Shown here: in pieces, positions 8,201 through 15,633 of the stretch
Numbering within the stretch: the stretch's first letter is position 1
Layout: each line of letters begins with the position of its first letter
Assembly: GCF_004349105.1 (NCBI RefSeq)
Contig: NZ_SMLB01000045.1
Location: forward strand, 1 to 51,240
Direction of reading: 5' to 3'
Source of the DNA: Jiangella aurantiaca
GTDB taxonomy: Bacteria; Actinomycetota; Actinomycetes; Jiangellales; Jiangellaceae
DNA: 51,240 bases
Notes under the pieces: generated by a model
The model's database searches: none
Seen by the model: only the letters and a program-made list of their open reading frames with translations
What the model was told of the DNA's origin: nothing
Made by a program: the position numbers and the translations under genes

Positions 8201-10210
8201 GGCGAGGTCGCGACCATCACGTTCACGGTGACGGTCAAGGACGTCCCGACTCTGGAGGCCGACGGCGCCGACACCATCGTGGACAACTCGGTGTGGTCGC
8301 CGGTCTGCCCGGACGACGTGCCCGAGGGCGAGGTGAACCCGTGCGAGCCGCCGCCGGTCCTGGTCGGCTGGTACGAGTACTCCAAGACCGCGGACCCGGT
8401 GCCGGGCTCGTCGGTCAAGGTCGGTGAGGTCGTCACCTACTCGGTGCTGATCGAGCAGCGTGGTGAGGGTGCGGTGGCCGGTGCGTTCGTCGAGGACGAC
8501 CTGACGGCGGTGCTGGACGACGCCACCTTCAACGATGACGCCGCGGCGACGTCGGGGACGGTGTCCTACGCCGAGCCGACGCTGCGCTGGGACGGCGATC
8601 TGGCCGTCGGTGACGTGGTCACGCTGACCTACTCGGTCACGGCGACCGCGATCGGCGAGGGCGACGACCAGCTGCACAACGTCGTCACTTCGGTCTGCCC
8701 GGAGGATGATCCGGACTGCTTCGAAGGCGTGTGTGTGCCGGCGCCGGATGAGAACCCGAACTGCGAGACCACCCACATCCTCGGGGACTACCAGGTGATG
8801 AAGACCTCGGACCCGGTCACCGGGTCGGAGGTCGAGGAAGGTGACACCATCACCTACACCGTGACGGTCACGCAGGTCGGGCCCGGCGCGGTGGAGCAGG
8901 CCGGGTTCGCCGACGACCTCACCCAGGTGCTCGACGACGCCACCTTCAACGACGACGCCGAGGCGTCGGCCGGTCCGGAGCCGACCTATGAGGAGCCGAC
9001 GCTGGCCTGGTCCGGTCCGCTCGCGGTCGGCGAGGTCGTCACCGTCACCTACTCCGTCACCGTGACCGGTGAGGGTGACCGGTTCCTGAAGAACGTGGTC
9101 ACCCCGAACGACCCGGACAAGTGCGTCCCGGCCGAGGTGCCGGGCGAGGTGCCGGGCGAGGTGCAGCCGGAGGCGCAGGTGCAGCCGGCGGCGCAGGTGC
9201 GGCCGGCGGCGCAGGAGCAGGAGGAGGTGCCGGCCGAGCCGTGCACCACCGAGCACATCAACGGCGGGTACACCTTCGCCAAGACGTCGGACCCGGTCCC
9301 GGGGTCGGTGGTGGACGAGGACGGTGTGATCACCTACACGGTGCTCATCAGCCACGTCGGTACCGCGCCGGCCGAGGGAGCCACCATCGAGGACGACCTG
9401 TCCGCGGTGCTGGACGACGCGGAGTTCAACGACGACGCCGCGGCGGATTCCGGTGAGGTGTCGTTCGAAGGGGAGACGCTGACCTGGACCGGTGACCTCG
9501 AGGTCGGCCAGGTCGTCACGCTCACCTACTCGGTGACCGCCAACGCGGTCGGGGAGGGCGACGACGAGCTGGTGAACGTCGTGACCGACCCGACCGGCGA
9601 GGGGGTGTGCGTGCCGGCCGAGGACGGCAACGAGGGCTGCACGACCGACCACTACCAGGGCGAGTACACCTACGCCAAGACGTCGGACCCGGAGCCGGGG
9701 TCGGAGGTCGAGGAGGGTGAGGTGGTGACCTACACCGTCACCGTCGAGCACGTCGGCGCCGCACCGATCGAGGACGCCATCGTGGTCGACGATCTCTCCC
9801 AGGTGGCCGAGGTGGCGGACTGGAACGACGACGCCACGGCGACGTCGGGACAGGTGAGCATGGACGACGAGCAGCTCACCTGGACCGGTGACCTCGAGGT
9901 CGGTCAGGTCGTGACGATCACCTACTCGGTGACCGTCGGCGACAAGGCCGACGCCACCATGCGCAACGTGGTGACCAGCCCGGACGAGAACGCGGTGTGT
10001 GTCCCGGCAGCGGACGGCAACCCCGGCTGCCAGACCGAGCACCACACCCCGGACGAGGAACCCGGGCCGGACCTGCCGGACACCGGTACCAGCCTCACCG
10101 GCTGGTTCCTCACCGGCGGGATGGCCCTGCTGATCGGCGGCCTGGTGCTGGCGGCCACGCACCGGCGGCGGCCGTTCGGCGGACCGGGAGGCCCGGCGAG
10201 CTTGTCCTAG
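5270..10210 (+). CDS. Giant LPXTG-anchored repeat surface protein (DUF11-like)
   Basis: A secreted protein of 1,646 residues destined for the cell wall. Residues 1-46 are a signal peptide with RRR and RK charges, a hydrophobic core and an ASA cleavage site. Residues 47-600 are non-repetitive beta-rich sequence. From about 610 come DUF11/isopeptide-like segments (LTYSATGAG, then VDTLPLGMTYVENS). Residues 900 to about 1595 hold five tandem repeats, each opening with a K-T-[SA]-D-P motif and containing DDL..VLDDA.[FY]N.D and VTYSVT. The end is LPDTG (1602-1606), a hydrophobic helix and an HRRR tail, the sortase sorting signal. No sortase gene is nearby. The frame is open back to 5090, but the ATG at 5270 has AGGGGGA at good spacing and directly starts the signal peptide. 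Very acidic; probably an adhesin or stalk. Confidence 0.9.
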   Translation: MSGGQLLQRRRSARVNSVRKPMAISIVLALMASFMVILSGAAPASAATPEYEIDGRWVDQPASVERGEPVVAEWRFNVNDADEPPSNEPVDNVTATFTVEKAFFDEIPDLCKTTDVEPPSSISEDGMTLTCNFGTVNMGTAIVVQTPVVANGITGEEIVLDGTSPGGETVELPPIEIVNPFVMDLQWTGISDYELWDDPYDPHYVDVDLQWSLRLGEGSDPGPDTVTYRLNVGTTDGSPVEVGFHPSNAGQEDNWGLQGCTEFDFAQADGHPWSHAPGHPQSTQFVESCTLTEVSPGVFDLTLAGINYDLLNAPERDSTGNPLPPNWNYVASGSVWFRVRTDSAGSINLSMRNQPTYTAPTGQTYTETLPNNASNKIYTLPGGFRAGYWRPYTNSGGTPNDNTYRVPADTTVMQWVNSVWDGDQVEPNAPYGSCLVFDTQYAKAVAPPADAPFAQIRGLIRQGNPGWPDQSGQPLDNPPPIEYHTGGVGDPDQFNCFTGGGWSTTPPADIGTVTAVRIRYPHDLPRQEGVDGIQLNWYTQINDDAPVGEDIWMFGSSLRNGVVYGIGEPWATQQVWAPTPGFDYPHTNGRRDVVRVVLADPYIEKEAAEATLTPGVAADFTLTYSATGAGLVPPTVDDYQIVDTLPLGMTYVENSADPAPVVSLDDQGRQVLTWTLDGVATNEEHTLTYQAIVEDGIPPGTPLTNTAQSSLAGEESTPVEETVTTTTNGHTMILKTADPEYVPYVNEEGVGTGSWTVAITSEDPTPQAFTDTIDILPYIGDQRGTDYHGTYTLSDVVVPDGATVYYTAADPATLSDDPAADANGAPGAPSELWSTTRPENPTAIRVIGGELRSGGTFAFQVLIETEGAQPQDVYVNRAQARAEHTELVMRTSAPLYVSDYAVAKTSDPAPGSTVKPGDTITYTITVTQEGPVAAAGVFTDTLTEVLDDAVYNGDVAADIGTATVEGDVLSWEGVVPVGEVATITFTVTVKDVPTLEADGADTIVDNSVWSPVCPDDVPEGEVNPCEPPPVLVGWYEYSKTADPVPGSSVKVGEVVTYSVLIEQRGEGAVAGAFVEDDLTAVLDDATFNDDAAATSGTVSYAEPTLRWDGDLAVGDVVTLTYSVTATAIGEGDDQLHNVVTSVCPEDDPDCFEGVCVPAPDENPNCETTHILGDYQVMKTSDPVTGSEVEEGDTITYTVTVTQVGPGAVEQAGFADDLTQVLDDATFNDDAEASAGPEPTYEEPTLAWSGPLAVGEVVTVTYSVTVTGEGDRFLKNVVTPNDPDKCVPAEVPGEVPGEVQPEAQVQPAAQVRPAAQEQEEVPAEPCTTEHINGGYTFAKTSDPVPGSVVDEDGVITYTVLISHVGTAPAEGATIEDDLSAVLDDAEFNDDAAADSGEVSFEGETLTWTGDLEVGQVVTLTYSVTANAVGEGDDELVNVVTDPTGEGVCVPAEDGNEGCTTDHYQGEYTYAKTSDPEPGSEVEEGEVVTYTVTVEHVGAAPIEDAIVVDDLSQVAEVADWNDDATATSGQVSMDDEQLTWTGDLEVGQVVTITYSVTVGDKADATMRNVVTSPDENAVCVPAADGNPGCQTEHHTPDEEPGPDLPDTGTSLTGWFLTGGMALLIGGLVLAATHRRRPFGGPGGPASLS
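7967..10050 (+). repeat. Five tandem coding repeats of the surface protein
   Basis: Repeat units start at 7967, 8372, 8789, 9269 and 9665, each about 390-480 bp, at a tyrosine followed by a K-T-[SA]-D-P box. Units 2 to 5 carry a C..E or C.P..D..P.C cysteine pair near the end, which could form a disulfide. Unit 3 is lengthened by a low-complexity Pro/Glu/Gln/Ala linker at about 9130-9240 built from repeated GAGGTGCCGGGC-like words. Unit 1 is the most divergent. Copy number in such arrays commonly varies between strains. Confidence 0.85.
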
Positions 10211-10221
10211 GGGATCCATCT

Positions 10222-10263
10222 GGCGGTGCCCCGTCCCTCGAGCGTGAGGGGCGGGGCACCGCC
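10222..10263 (+). terminator. Strong stem-loop terminator
   Basis: Directly after the surface-protein stop is an 18-bp stem (GGCGGTGCCCCGTCCCTC against its near-perfect complement, one G-U pair) closing a 6-base loop GAGCGT. There is no T-tract, as is common for actinobacterial terminators. Confidence 0.75.
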
Positions 10264-10288
10264 GTATCTGAAGTGATAACGTGTCAGA

Positions 10289-11011
10289 GTGGATGGCAGT
10301 GCATCTGGTGGTGTGCCTGGGCCGGGCGGCCCGCCGAGTGCTGAGCTCACGGCGGTTCTGGAGTCCGCAGCGCGGTTGCAGCAACTCGTGCCGGACGCGG
10401 TACTTGTCGGCGGGTCGGCTGCCGCCTTCTACGCGGGACATCGGGACTCGTTCGATCATGACCACGTGGTAGCGGATCTGCGGGATCGTTTCGACGTCGT
10501 GCTGGAGGCGCTGGAGTCCGAGGGCGACTGGGTGACCAATCGGGTCCAGCCCGGAAAGATCATTCTCGGGCGACTGGGCGATATCGAAGCGGGCGTGCGG
10601 CAGATGCTTCGAAAGCGCCCGCTGGAGACCGCCGAGGTCGTGCTCGAGTCGGGGCGGGTGCTGCGGGTGCCGACAGCCGACGAGACCTTGCGCATCAAGG
10701 CGTTCCTCATCGTCCGGCGCAACCAGACCAGGGACTACCTCGACGTAGCTGCACTCGGGGATCGATACGGCGTGGCGTATTCCGGCGGGATCCTGGCCCG
10801 AATCGACGAGTACTACGCGGATCAGCACGGCGACGGACGTGGCGTCGCAGCCCAGCTCGTTCGGCAGCTCGGCGACCCGCGGCCGAAGGATCTCTCCGTC
10901 ACTCGCCAGCTGGGCAGCTACCGCAACCTGGCGTCGCGGTGGACGGATTGGCGCGAGGTCCAGACGGTGTGCCGGGACCTCGCGGCCGAGATTCTGCAGG
11001 CGGAGGTGTAG
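10289..11011 (+). CDS. Nucleotidyltransferase-fold protein, likely toxin half of a pair
   Basis: A 240-residue protein with the minimal nucleotidyltransferase signature: LVGGSAAAFYAGHRDSFDHDHV, where GGS (41-43) and the D-H-D pair (D56, D58) are the usual nucleotide- and metal-binding positions. The AbiEii/MNT group of toxins and many uncharacterised proteins share this fold. The rest of the chain (DYLDVAALGDRYG and following) is helical with no other recognised domain. The GTG at 10289 has no ribosome-binding site, but GATAAC at 10275-10280 is a plausible -10 box 8 bases upstream, so the mRNA may be leaderless. The gene lies right behind a strong terminator and 4 bp before an XRE gene. The toxin role is inferred from fold and pairing. 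Confidence 0.7.
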   Translation: MDGSASGGVPGPGGPPSAELTAVLESAARLQQLVPDAVLVGGSAAAFYAGHRDSFDHDHVVADLRDRFDVVLEALESEGDWVTNRVQPGKIILGRLGDIEAGVRQMLRKRPLETAEVVLESGRVLRVPTADETLRIKAFLIVRRNQTRDYLDVAALGDRYGVAYSGGILARIDEYYADQHGDGRGVAAQLVRQLGDPRPKDLSVTRQLGSYRNLASRWTDWREVQTVCRDLAAEILQAEV

Positions 11012-11015
11012 GGCG

Positions 11016-11462
11016 ATGGGCCTGGCATTCCGCAATCTGACCGTGTCGCCGCAGGACCCGGTGGCGACGTGGCCGACCGAGGCCATCCAGACCGCTCTGG
11101 AACGCGGCGACCTCGACGACTGGCGGCGCGTCGTCGCCGAGCTGGAGCGCGATCCGTGGGGACGGGTCGCCCGGCAGGTCGAGGAGGTCCTCACCTACTC
11201 CCGTCCGTACGGGATCAGTGAGGCCATGGAGGTCGTCCTCGGCCGAGTCCGGGCGCGCGCCGAAGCGGGCGAAAAGGCCGACGTCGCAGCCGAGGTCCGG
11301 CGTGTGATCGCCGAGTCCGGGCTCAGTCAGGCCGAGTTCGCCTCGCGCATCGGCACATCCGCTTCCCGGTTGTCGACGTATGCCAGCGGCAAAGTCACGC
11401 CGTCGGCCGCGCTCATGGTCCGAATCCGCCGCGTCCTCGAGCGGTCGGCTGAGCGGGAGTAA
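11016..11462 (+). CDS. XRE-family HTH protein, likely antitoxin of the preceding gene
   Basis: A 148-residue protein. Residues 1-95 are a helical region without a recognised domain (WPTEAIQTALERGDLDDWRRVV). Residues 95-145 form a Cro/C1-type helix-turn-helix, VIAESGLSQAEFASRIGTS followed by RLSTYASGKVTPSAALMVRI. It starts 4 bp after the nucleotidyltransferase stop, so the two are certainly cotranscribed. In such two-gene modules the HTH protein usually neutralises the partner and represses the operon. The order is toxin first, as in HigBA. It could also be a plain regulator; functional pairing is an inference. Confidence 0.75.
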   Translation: MGLAFRNLTVSPQDPVATWPTEAIQTALERGDLDDWRRVVAELERDPWGRVARQVEEVLTYSRPYGISEAMEVVLGRVRARAEAGEKADVAAEVRRVIAESGLSQAEFASRIGTSASRLSTYASGKVTPSAALMVRIRRVLERSAERE

Positions 11463-11527
11463 CGCGAACAGCCGCGAACCGGACCATTGACCCGTCTCCT
11501 GGCGTGCGGCTAGTGTGCCGCCACAAG

Positions 11528-11553
11528 TGTCTATCTGTCTATACCGCTAGACA
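11528..11553. promoter_or_regulatory. Candidate GntR operator upstream of the beta-helix gene
   Basis: Three hexamers are arranged as TGTCTA (11528-11533), TGTCTA (11536-11541) and TAGACA (11548-11553). The last two form a perfect inverted repeat TGTCTATACCGCTAGACA. A very similar sequence (14 of 18 bases) lies on the other strand upstream of the GntR regulator at 17442-17459, which is why I read it as that regulator's site. It is 14 bp before the start codon, so it would block transcription directly. Confidence 0.6.
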
Positions 11554-11566
11554 ACCGGGAGGCACG

Positions 11567-13630
11567 ATGAGCACATTCACCCGCCGCGCACTGGTCACCG
11601 CCGCCACCGCGACCGCCGCGACCGCCGCGGCCGGTGCCGCTACGATCGCTCCGGCGGCCAAGGTCAGGGCGCTCGAGACGACGGGCGAGTACCTCAGCAC
11701 CATGGACCCCGCGAACACCGGGGCCGCCAACGCCGCCGCGTTCGTGGCCGACGTCGTGGCGGCGGCCGGGAAGCAGATCGTCGTCCCACCAGGCACGTAC
11801 ACCGTCGGCCAGGTGGCGATCACCGGCGAGACGATCAACGTCCGGTTCATGCCGGGCACGCTGCTCGAGCCGGACGCGAGCCTGCACGCCGTCGGCCCGG
11901 CCGGGAAGTGGTACCAGGCCACGAACTGCGACACCCGGCTGTACGGGCTGGTCGTCGACGGGCGGAACATCCCCGAGGGCGCCTGGCGGTCCGACGGCGG
12001 CGAGCTGCGCATGTACGACACCCGGATGGAGAACCTGGGCTTCCTCGACCTCGCCGGCAACTCGACGTCGCTGGGCACGTTCGGCATCACCGTCAAGAAC
12101 GTCGCCGAGGTGATCATCGACGGCTACGTGGGCCGAAACTTCGTCGGCCGCAAGGACGGCGTCTTCGCCAACCAGGCCGGCAAGGTCAACCACCTGTTCG
12201 TCTACGAGTGCGAGCGGGTGACGGTGCGCAACGTCACCGCGTCCGGCGGCGAGGGCGAGGACAACGACTTCGTGCACGTACTGGACCAGCGGACCACGCC
12301 CACGATGCACGGCACGTTCGAGAGCTGCCACTTCCTCTACAACGGGCAGACCCGTCGGTGCATGAAGTTCCAGGGCGGCAACTGGGACCTGCGCGACATC
12401 CACTGCTACCCGGGCCCCGACTTCGTCCCCGTCGGCTCCAACACCGACGTGGGGGAGCAGAACCTCAACTGCATCGACTTCGCCGGCTCGCTGGCCGGCA
12501 CCGTCCGCCTCTCCGGCAGTTTCATCGACGCTACGGGATACGTGGTCGGCGTCTCGCACACGGTCGGCCCGCTCGGCAAGGTGGTCGTCGACACCACGAC
12601 GATCGTCGGCGGGCGCAAGCACGCGATCCGCGACAACCCGGAGTCGCCGGGCACCCCCCAGGACATCCAGACCATGGGCTTCTACGCCGCGCCGTCGGAG
12701 AACGAGAGCGAGATCCGCGACTGCGTCATCAAGGGCTTCTCCCGCGCCATCGTCGTCCAGGGCAACCGCAACCGCGTCGTCGGCAACACCGTCGACGACC
12801 CGCAGGACCTGTGGTTTCAAGGCGGCAGCTCGACGGCGAAGGACTTCCTCGAGCTGTCCGGCAACAAGGTCTACACCCGCACGCCGGGTGCGATGGGCGT
12901 CTCCCGGTGCGCCCGCATCGACAACTTCAGCAACCTCGAGATCTACGACAACACGCTGATCCGGGTGCTGAGGCTCGAGAACAACGTGCTCGTGCCGGAG
13001 AACCCAGGGCACGCGGCGGTCTTCATCGACCTGCTCAACACCAACGCGTCCGGCTTCGCCCGCAACAACCGGGCGCCCGCGGGCACGACGCCGGTGAAGA
13101 CCGGCGGCACGAAGGTCGCGCTCTACCAGAACCAGGGCCATCACCTGCGGCCGCTGTTCACGACGACCGACGTCGGCAACGTCATCACAGGCGAGGACAA
13201 CCTGCACACGCACGCGATCCCGGCGTTCAACCTGCACACGCCCGGCGCCGCGGTGCGCACGACGTTCACCGGCACGACGACGAACAACGCGAACCCGAAG
13301 ACGCTGCGGGTGTACGTCGGGACCGCGCCGGTCATGACGAAGTCACTGACGCCGAACCAGGCCGGCGCCTGGCAGGTCGAGATCGTGCTGATCGCGACCC
13401 CGACCGAGACCGCGCCGAGCGTCCAGCGGTACACGGTCCGGCTGATCGAGTGCGACACCGCGGGATCCGGCGCGCCCACCGTCGCCGGGATCGCCGTCGG
13501 CACGACGACCCAGGCCAGCAACGCCCAGATCATCCTCAAGACCACCGCCGAGGCGGTCGCCAGCAACGACGTGATCGGCCAGGTCGGCGTCTCGGAGTCG
13601 CTCGAGGGCCGGCACTTCGTCTTCACCTGA
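11567..13630 (+). CDS. Tat-exported right-handed beta-helix protein (pectate-lyase fold)
   Basis: A 687-residue secreted protein. The N-terminus TRRALVTAATATAATAAAG is a twin-arginine signal with an alanine-rich core and likely cleavage before residue 40. Residues 45-520 show the beta-helix pattern: the pectate-lyase-3-like opening NAAAFVADVVAAAGKQIVVPPGTY, then many short strands ending in N or D (VKNVAEVIIDGY, VTVRNVTASGGEGEDND, RAIVVQGNRNRVVGNTV). The last 150 residues look like a separate beta-sandwich. Such proteins cut or bind acidic polysaccharides by lyase or hydrolase action; the substrate is not evident. The ATG follows GGGAGG. It begins an apparent three-gene operon with a beta-propeller and a lactonase, under a GntR-type operator. 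Probably the extracellular attack enzyme of the locus. Confidence 0.82.
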   Translation: MSTFTRRALVTAATATAATAAAGAATIAPAAKVRALETTGEYLSTMDPANTGAANAAAFVADVVAAAGKQIVVPPGTYTVGQVAITGETINVRFMPGTLLEPDASLHAVGPAGKWYQATNCDTRLYGLVVDGRNIPEGAWRSDGGELRMYDTRMENLGFLDLAGNSTSLGTFGITVKNVAEVIIDGYVGRNFVGRKDGVFANQAGKVNHLFVYECERVTVRNVTASGGEGEDNDFVHVLDQRTTPTMHGTFESCHFLYNGQTRRCMKFQGGNWDLRDIHCYPGPDFVPVGSNTDVGEQNLNCIDFAGSLAGTVRLSGSFIDATGYVVGVSHTVGPLGKVVVDTTTIVGGRKHAIRDNPESPGTPQDIQTMGFYAAPSENESEIRDCVIKGFSRAIVVQGNRNRVVGNTVDDPQDLWFQGGSSTAKDFLELSGNKVYTRTPGAMGVSRCARIDNFSNLEIYDNTLIRVLRLENNVLVPENPGHAAVFIDLLNTNASGFARNNRAPAGTTPVKTGGTKVALYQNQGHHLRPLFTTTDVGNVITGEDNLHTHAIPAFNLHTPGAAVRTTFTGTTTNNANPKTLRVYVGTAPVMTKSLTPNQAGAWQVEIVLIATPTETAPSVQRYTVRLIECDTAGSGAPTVAGIAVGTTTQASNAQIILKTTAEAVASNDVIGQVGVSESLEGRHFVFT

Positions 13631-13650
13631 GTCCGAGGAGAACCCCACCC

Positions 13651-15633
13651 ATGCCACGTCTCATCCGCCGCGTCGCGACGCTCGCCGCCGCGGCCGCGCT
13701 GGTGGTCGGCAGCGCCACCGCGGCACCCGCCGCGGAGCTGACCGAGCTCGGCGTCCCGATCACCAACGTCGCGATCGACAAGGTCACCTACGGCACGCTG
13801 CCAGACGGCCGGCCGGTCATCTACACCGTCCTGCTGGGCTCCGGGACGACCAGCCTGCACGTCATCGACGTCCGCAGCCGCGAGTCGATCCGGTCGGTAC
13901 GGCTGCCCGGCGCCATCGGCTCACGCGACCTCGCCGTCGCGCCCGACGGCACGCTCTACCTCGCGACGTTCCAGCAGGGCCGGCTCTACTCCTACGACTA
14001 CGCGACGGACACGCTGACCGACCTCGGCCGGCCGTCGTCCGCCGTCACGTACCTGTTCGGGCTGGGGATCCACCCGGACGGGACGGTGTTCTTCGGCGGC
14101 TATCCGACGGGGCAGCTGTTCGCCTACGACCCGGACACCGGGGCGTTCGGCGACTACGGCCAGCTCGCGCCCGACTCGCAGTACCTCCGCAGCGTCGTCG
14201 TCTGGGGTGACGCCGTCTACGCCGGGCTGGGCACGCAGCGGGCCCGGCTGGTCCGCGTCGACATCGACTCCGGTGCCGTCACGCCGATCCCGCTGCCGGC
14301 CCCCTACGATGCCGAGCACGAGGTCAACCAGGTCACCGTCCGCGACGACGTGGCCTACGTGCACCTGACCGCATCACGCACCATGCTCCGTTACGACCTG
14401 GCGGGACAGCGGTGGCTGGCGCCGATCGGGGTCGCCGCCGGGCTGGACGTCTCGCCGGTGTCGCCGATGCGCAAGGAGGTCTACTACGTCTCCAACGGGC
14501 GGCTGCGGGCGTTCAGCACGCTCACCGGGCGCGGCCGCGACGTCGACGCGTTCACCTCGATGTTCTCCTCGCGCGGGTTCGCCTGGATCGACATGCGGGA
14601 GGACGGGTACCCGGGGGAGTCGCTGGTGATGACGGACTACATCGGCCGGCTCTGGGTGTACAACCCGCGCACGGGCGAGTTCCGCGTCGATCAACTGGAC
14701 ATCGTGGGCGAGCCGGTGCACATCCGCTCGCTCGGCGTCGGGCCGGACGGGCGCGTCTGGGCCGGCGGGCTCGGCTCCGGCGGGCTGTCGTCGTTCGACC
14801 CGGCGACGGGGGCGACGCAGCAGGTGCCGCGCGGCACCGTCGGGCAGACCGACGAGATGCTCACCGTCGGGTCCGACCTGTACCTCGGCACCTATCCCGC
14901 CGGAACCGTACTGCGGTACGACCCGGCGCAGGCGTTCGCGTGGGGCGCCAACCCGGGTCCCGTCGCGAACCTCGCCGCGCACGGCCAGGACCGGCCGCTG
15001 GCGCTGGCCGCCGCGGCCGGCCGAGTGGTCATCGGGACGGTGCCCGACTACGGGCAGCTCACCGGCGCGATCAGCGTCTACGACCCGGCGACGGGTTCCG
15101 TGGCGGTCGACCGCGGTGTGGCCGGGACCGGCAGCGTCGTGTCCGCGGTGGCGATCGGCGACGTCGTCTACGCGAGCACGTCGAAGTGGGCGGGCCTCGG
15201 GATCGTGCCGCCGGACGATGACGGCCGGGTGTTCGCGTACGACCCGGTCACCCGCACGAAGCTGTGGGAGGTCGTGCCGTACCCGGGCCTGCCCGCGGTG
15301 ACCGAGCTGGCGGTGTCGCCGTCCGGCACGCTATGGGGCCTGACCCAGGGTCGGCTGTTCGAGCTGGACGTGGTCACGCGGCAGGTGGTGCGCGAGATCG
15401 CGGTGCCGGCCGAGGACTGGGTGAACGTCGACCACGTGTGGTCCGAGGGCCAGCGGCTCGCGGTGCTGCCCGACGGCACGGTGTACGCCGTCGTCGGTGG
15501 CCGGCTGCTGCGCGTCGACGTGGCCACGGGCACGGTCACGACGGTGACCGACGGCGTGTCGGCGGTCGTGCTGGGTGACGACGGCGCTCTGTACCTGTCG
15601 AAGGGCGCCGTCCTGCACAGGCTGGTGCCGTGA
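13651..15633 (+). CDS. Secreted beta-propeller protein
   Basis: A 660-residue protein with a Sec signal peptide (RRVATLAAAAALVVGS, cleaved near APAAE). The mature part is a string of short repeats of the type LAVAPDGTLYLATFQQGRLY, GIHPDGTVFFGGYPTGQLFAYDP and SLGVGPDGRVWAGGLGSGGLSSFDP, each a blade strand set with a P-[DS]-G-[TR]-[LV] turn, consistent with a large or double propeller like those of SMP-30, PQQ or polysaccharide-lyase families. No catalytic residues can be named. GAGGAG precedes the ATG, and it is 20 bp from the beta-helix gene. Its stop overlaps the lactonase start by 4 bp. It may bind or cleave the oligosaccharides released by the beta-helix protein. Function inferred from context only. 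Confidence 0.75.
   Translation: MPRLIRRVATLAAAAALVVGSATAAPAAELTELGVPITNVAIDKVTYGTLPDGRPVIYTVLLGSGTTSLHVIDVRSRESIRSVRLPGAIGSRDLAVAPDGTLYLATFQQGRLYSYDYATDTLTDLGRPSSAVTYLFGLGIHPDGTVFFGGYPTGQLFAYDPDTGAFGDYGQLAPDSQYLRSVVVWGDAVYAGLGTQRARLVRVDIDSGAVTPIPLPAPYDAEHEVNQVTVRDDVAYVHLTASRTMLRYDLAGQRWLAPIGVAAGLDVSPVSPMRKEVYYVSNGRLRAFSTLTGRGRDVDAFTSMFSSRGFAWIDMREDGYPGESLVMTDYIGRLWVYNPRTGEFRVDQLDIVGEPVHIRSLGVGPDGRVWAGGLGSGGLSSFDPATGATQQVPRGTVGQTDEMLTVGSDLYLGTYPAGTVLRYDPAQAFAWGANPGPVANLAAHGQDRPLALAAAAGRVVIGTVPDYGQLTGAISVYDPATGSVAVDRGVAGTGSVVSAVAIGDVVYASTSKWAGLGIVPPDDDGRVFAYDPVTRTKLWEVVPYPGLPAVTELAVSPSGTLWGLTQGRLFELDVVTRQVVREIAVPAEDWVNVDHVWSEGQRLAVLPDGTVYAVVGGRLLRVDVATGTVTTVTDGVSAVVLGDDGALYLSKGAVLHRLVP

Noticed and set aside
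7967-10050. Repeat array considered as CRISPR
   Set aside because: Units are about 400 bp, coding, in frame and diverged; there are no short identical repeats with spacers, and no cas genes are in the window.
7763-11194. 1,143-residue open frame on the minus strand
   Set aside because: Antisense to the repeat protein and the nucleotidyltransferase; its Arg/His/Gly-rich sequence is the usual GC-rich shadow of a real gene.
11908-13650. Apparent N-terminal extension of the beta-propeller gene
   Set aside because: The beta-helix gene in another frame covers this stretch with clear fold sequence; the propeller has its own ribosome-binding site and signal peptide at 13651.
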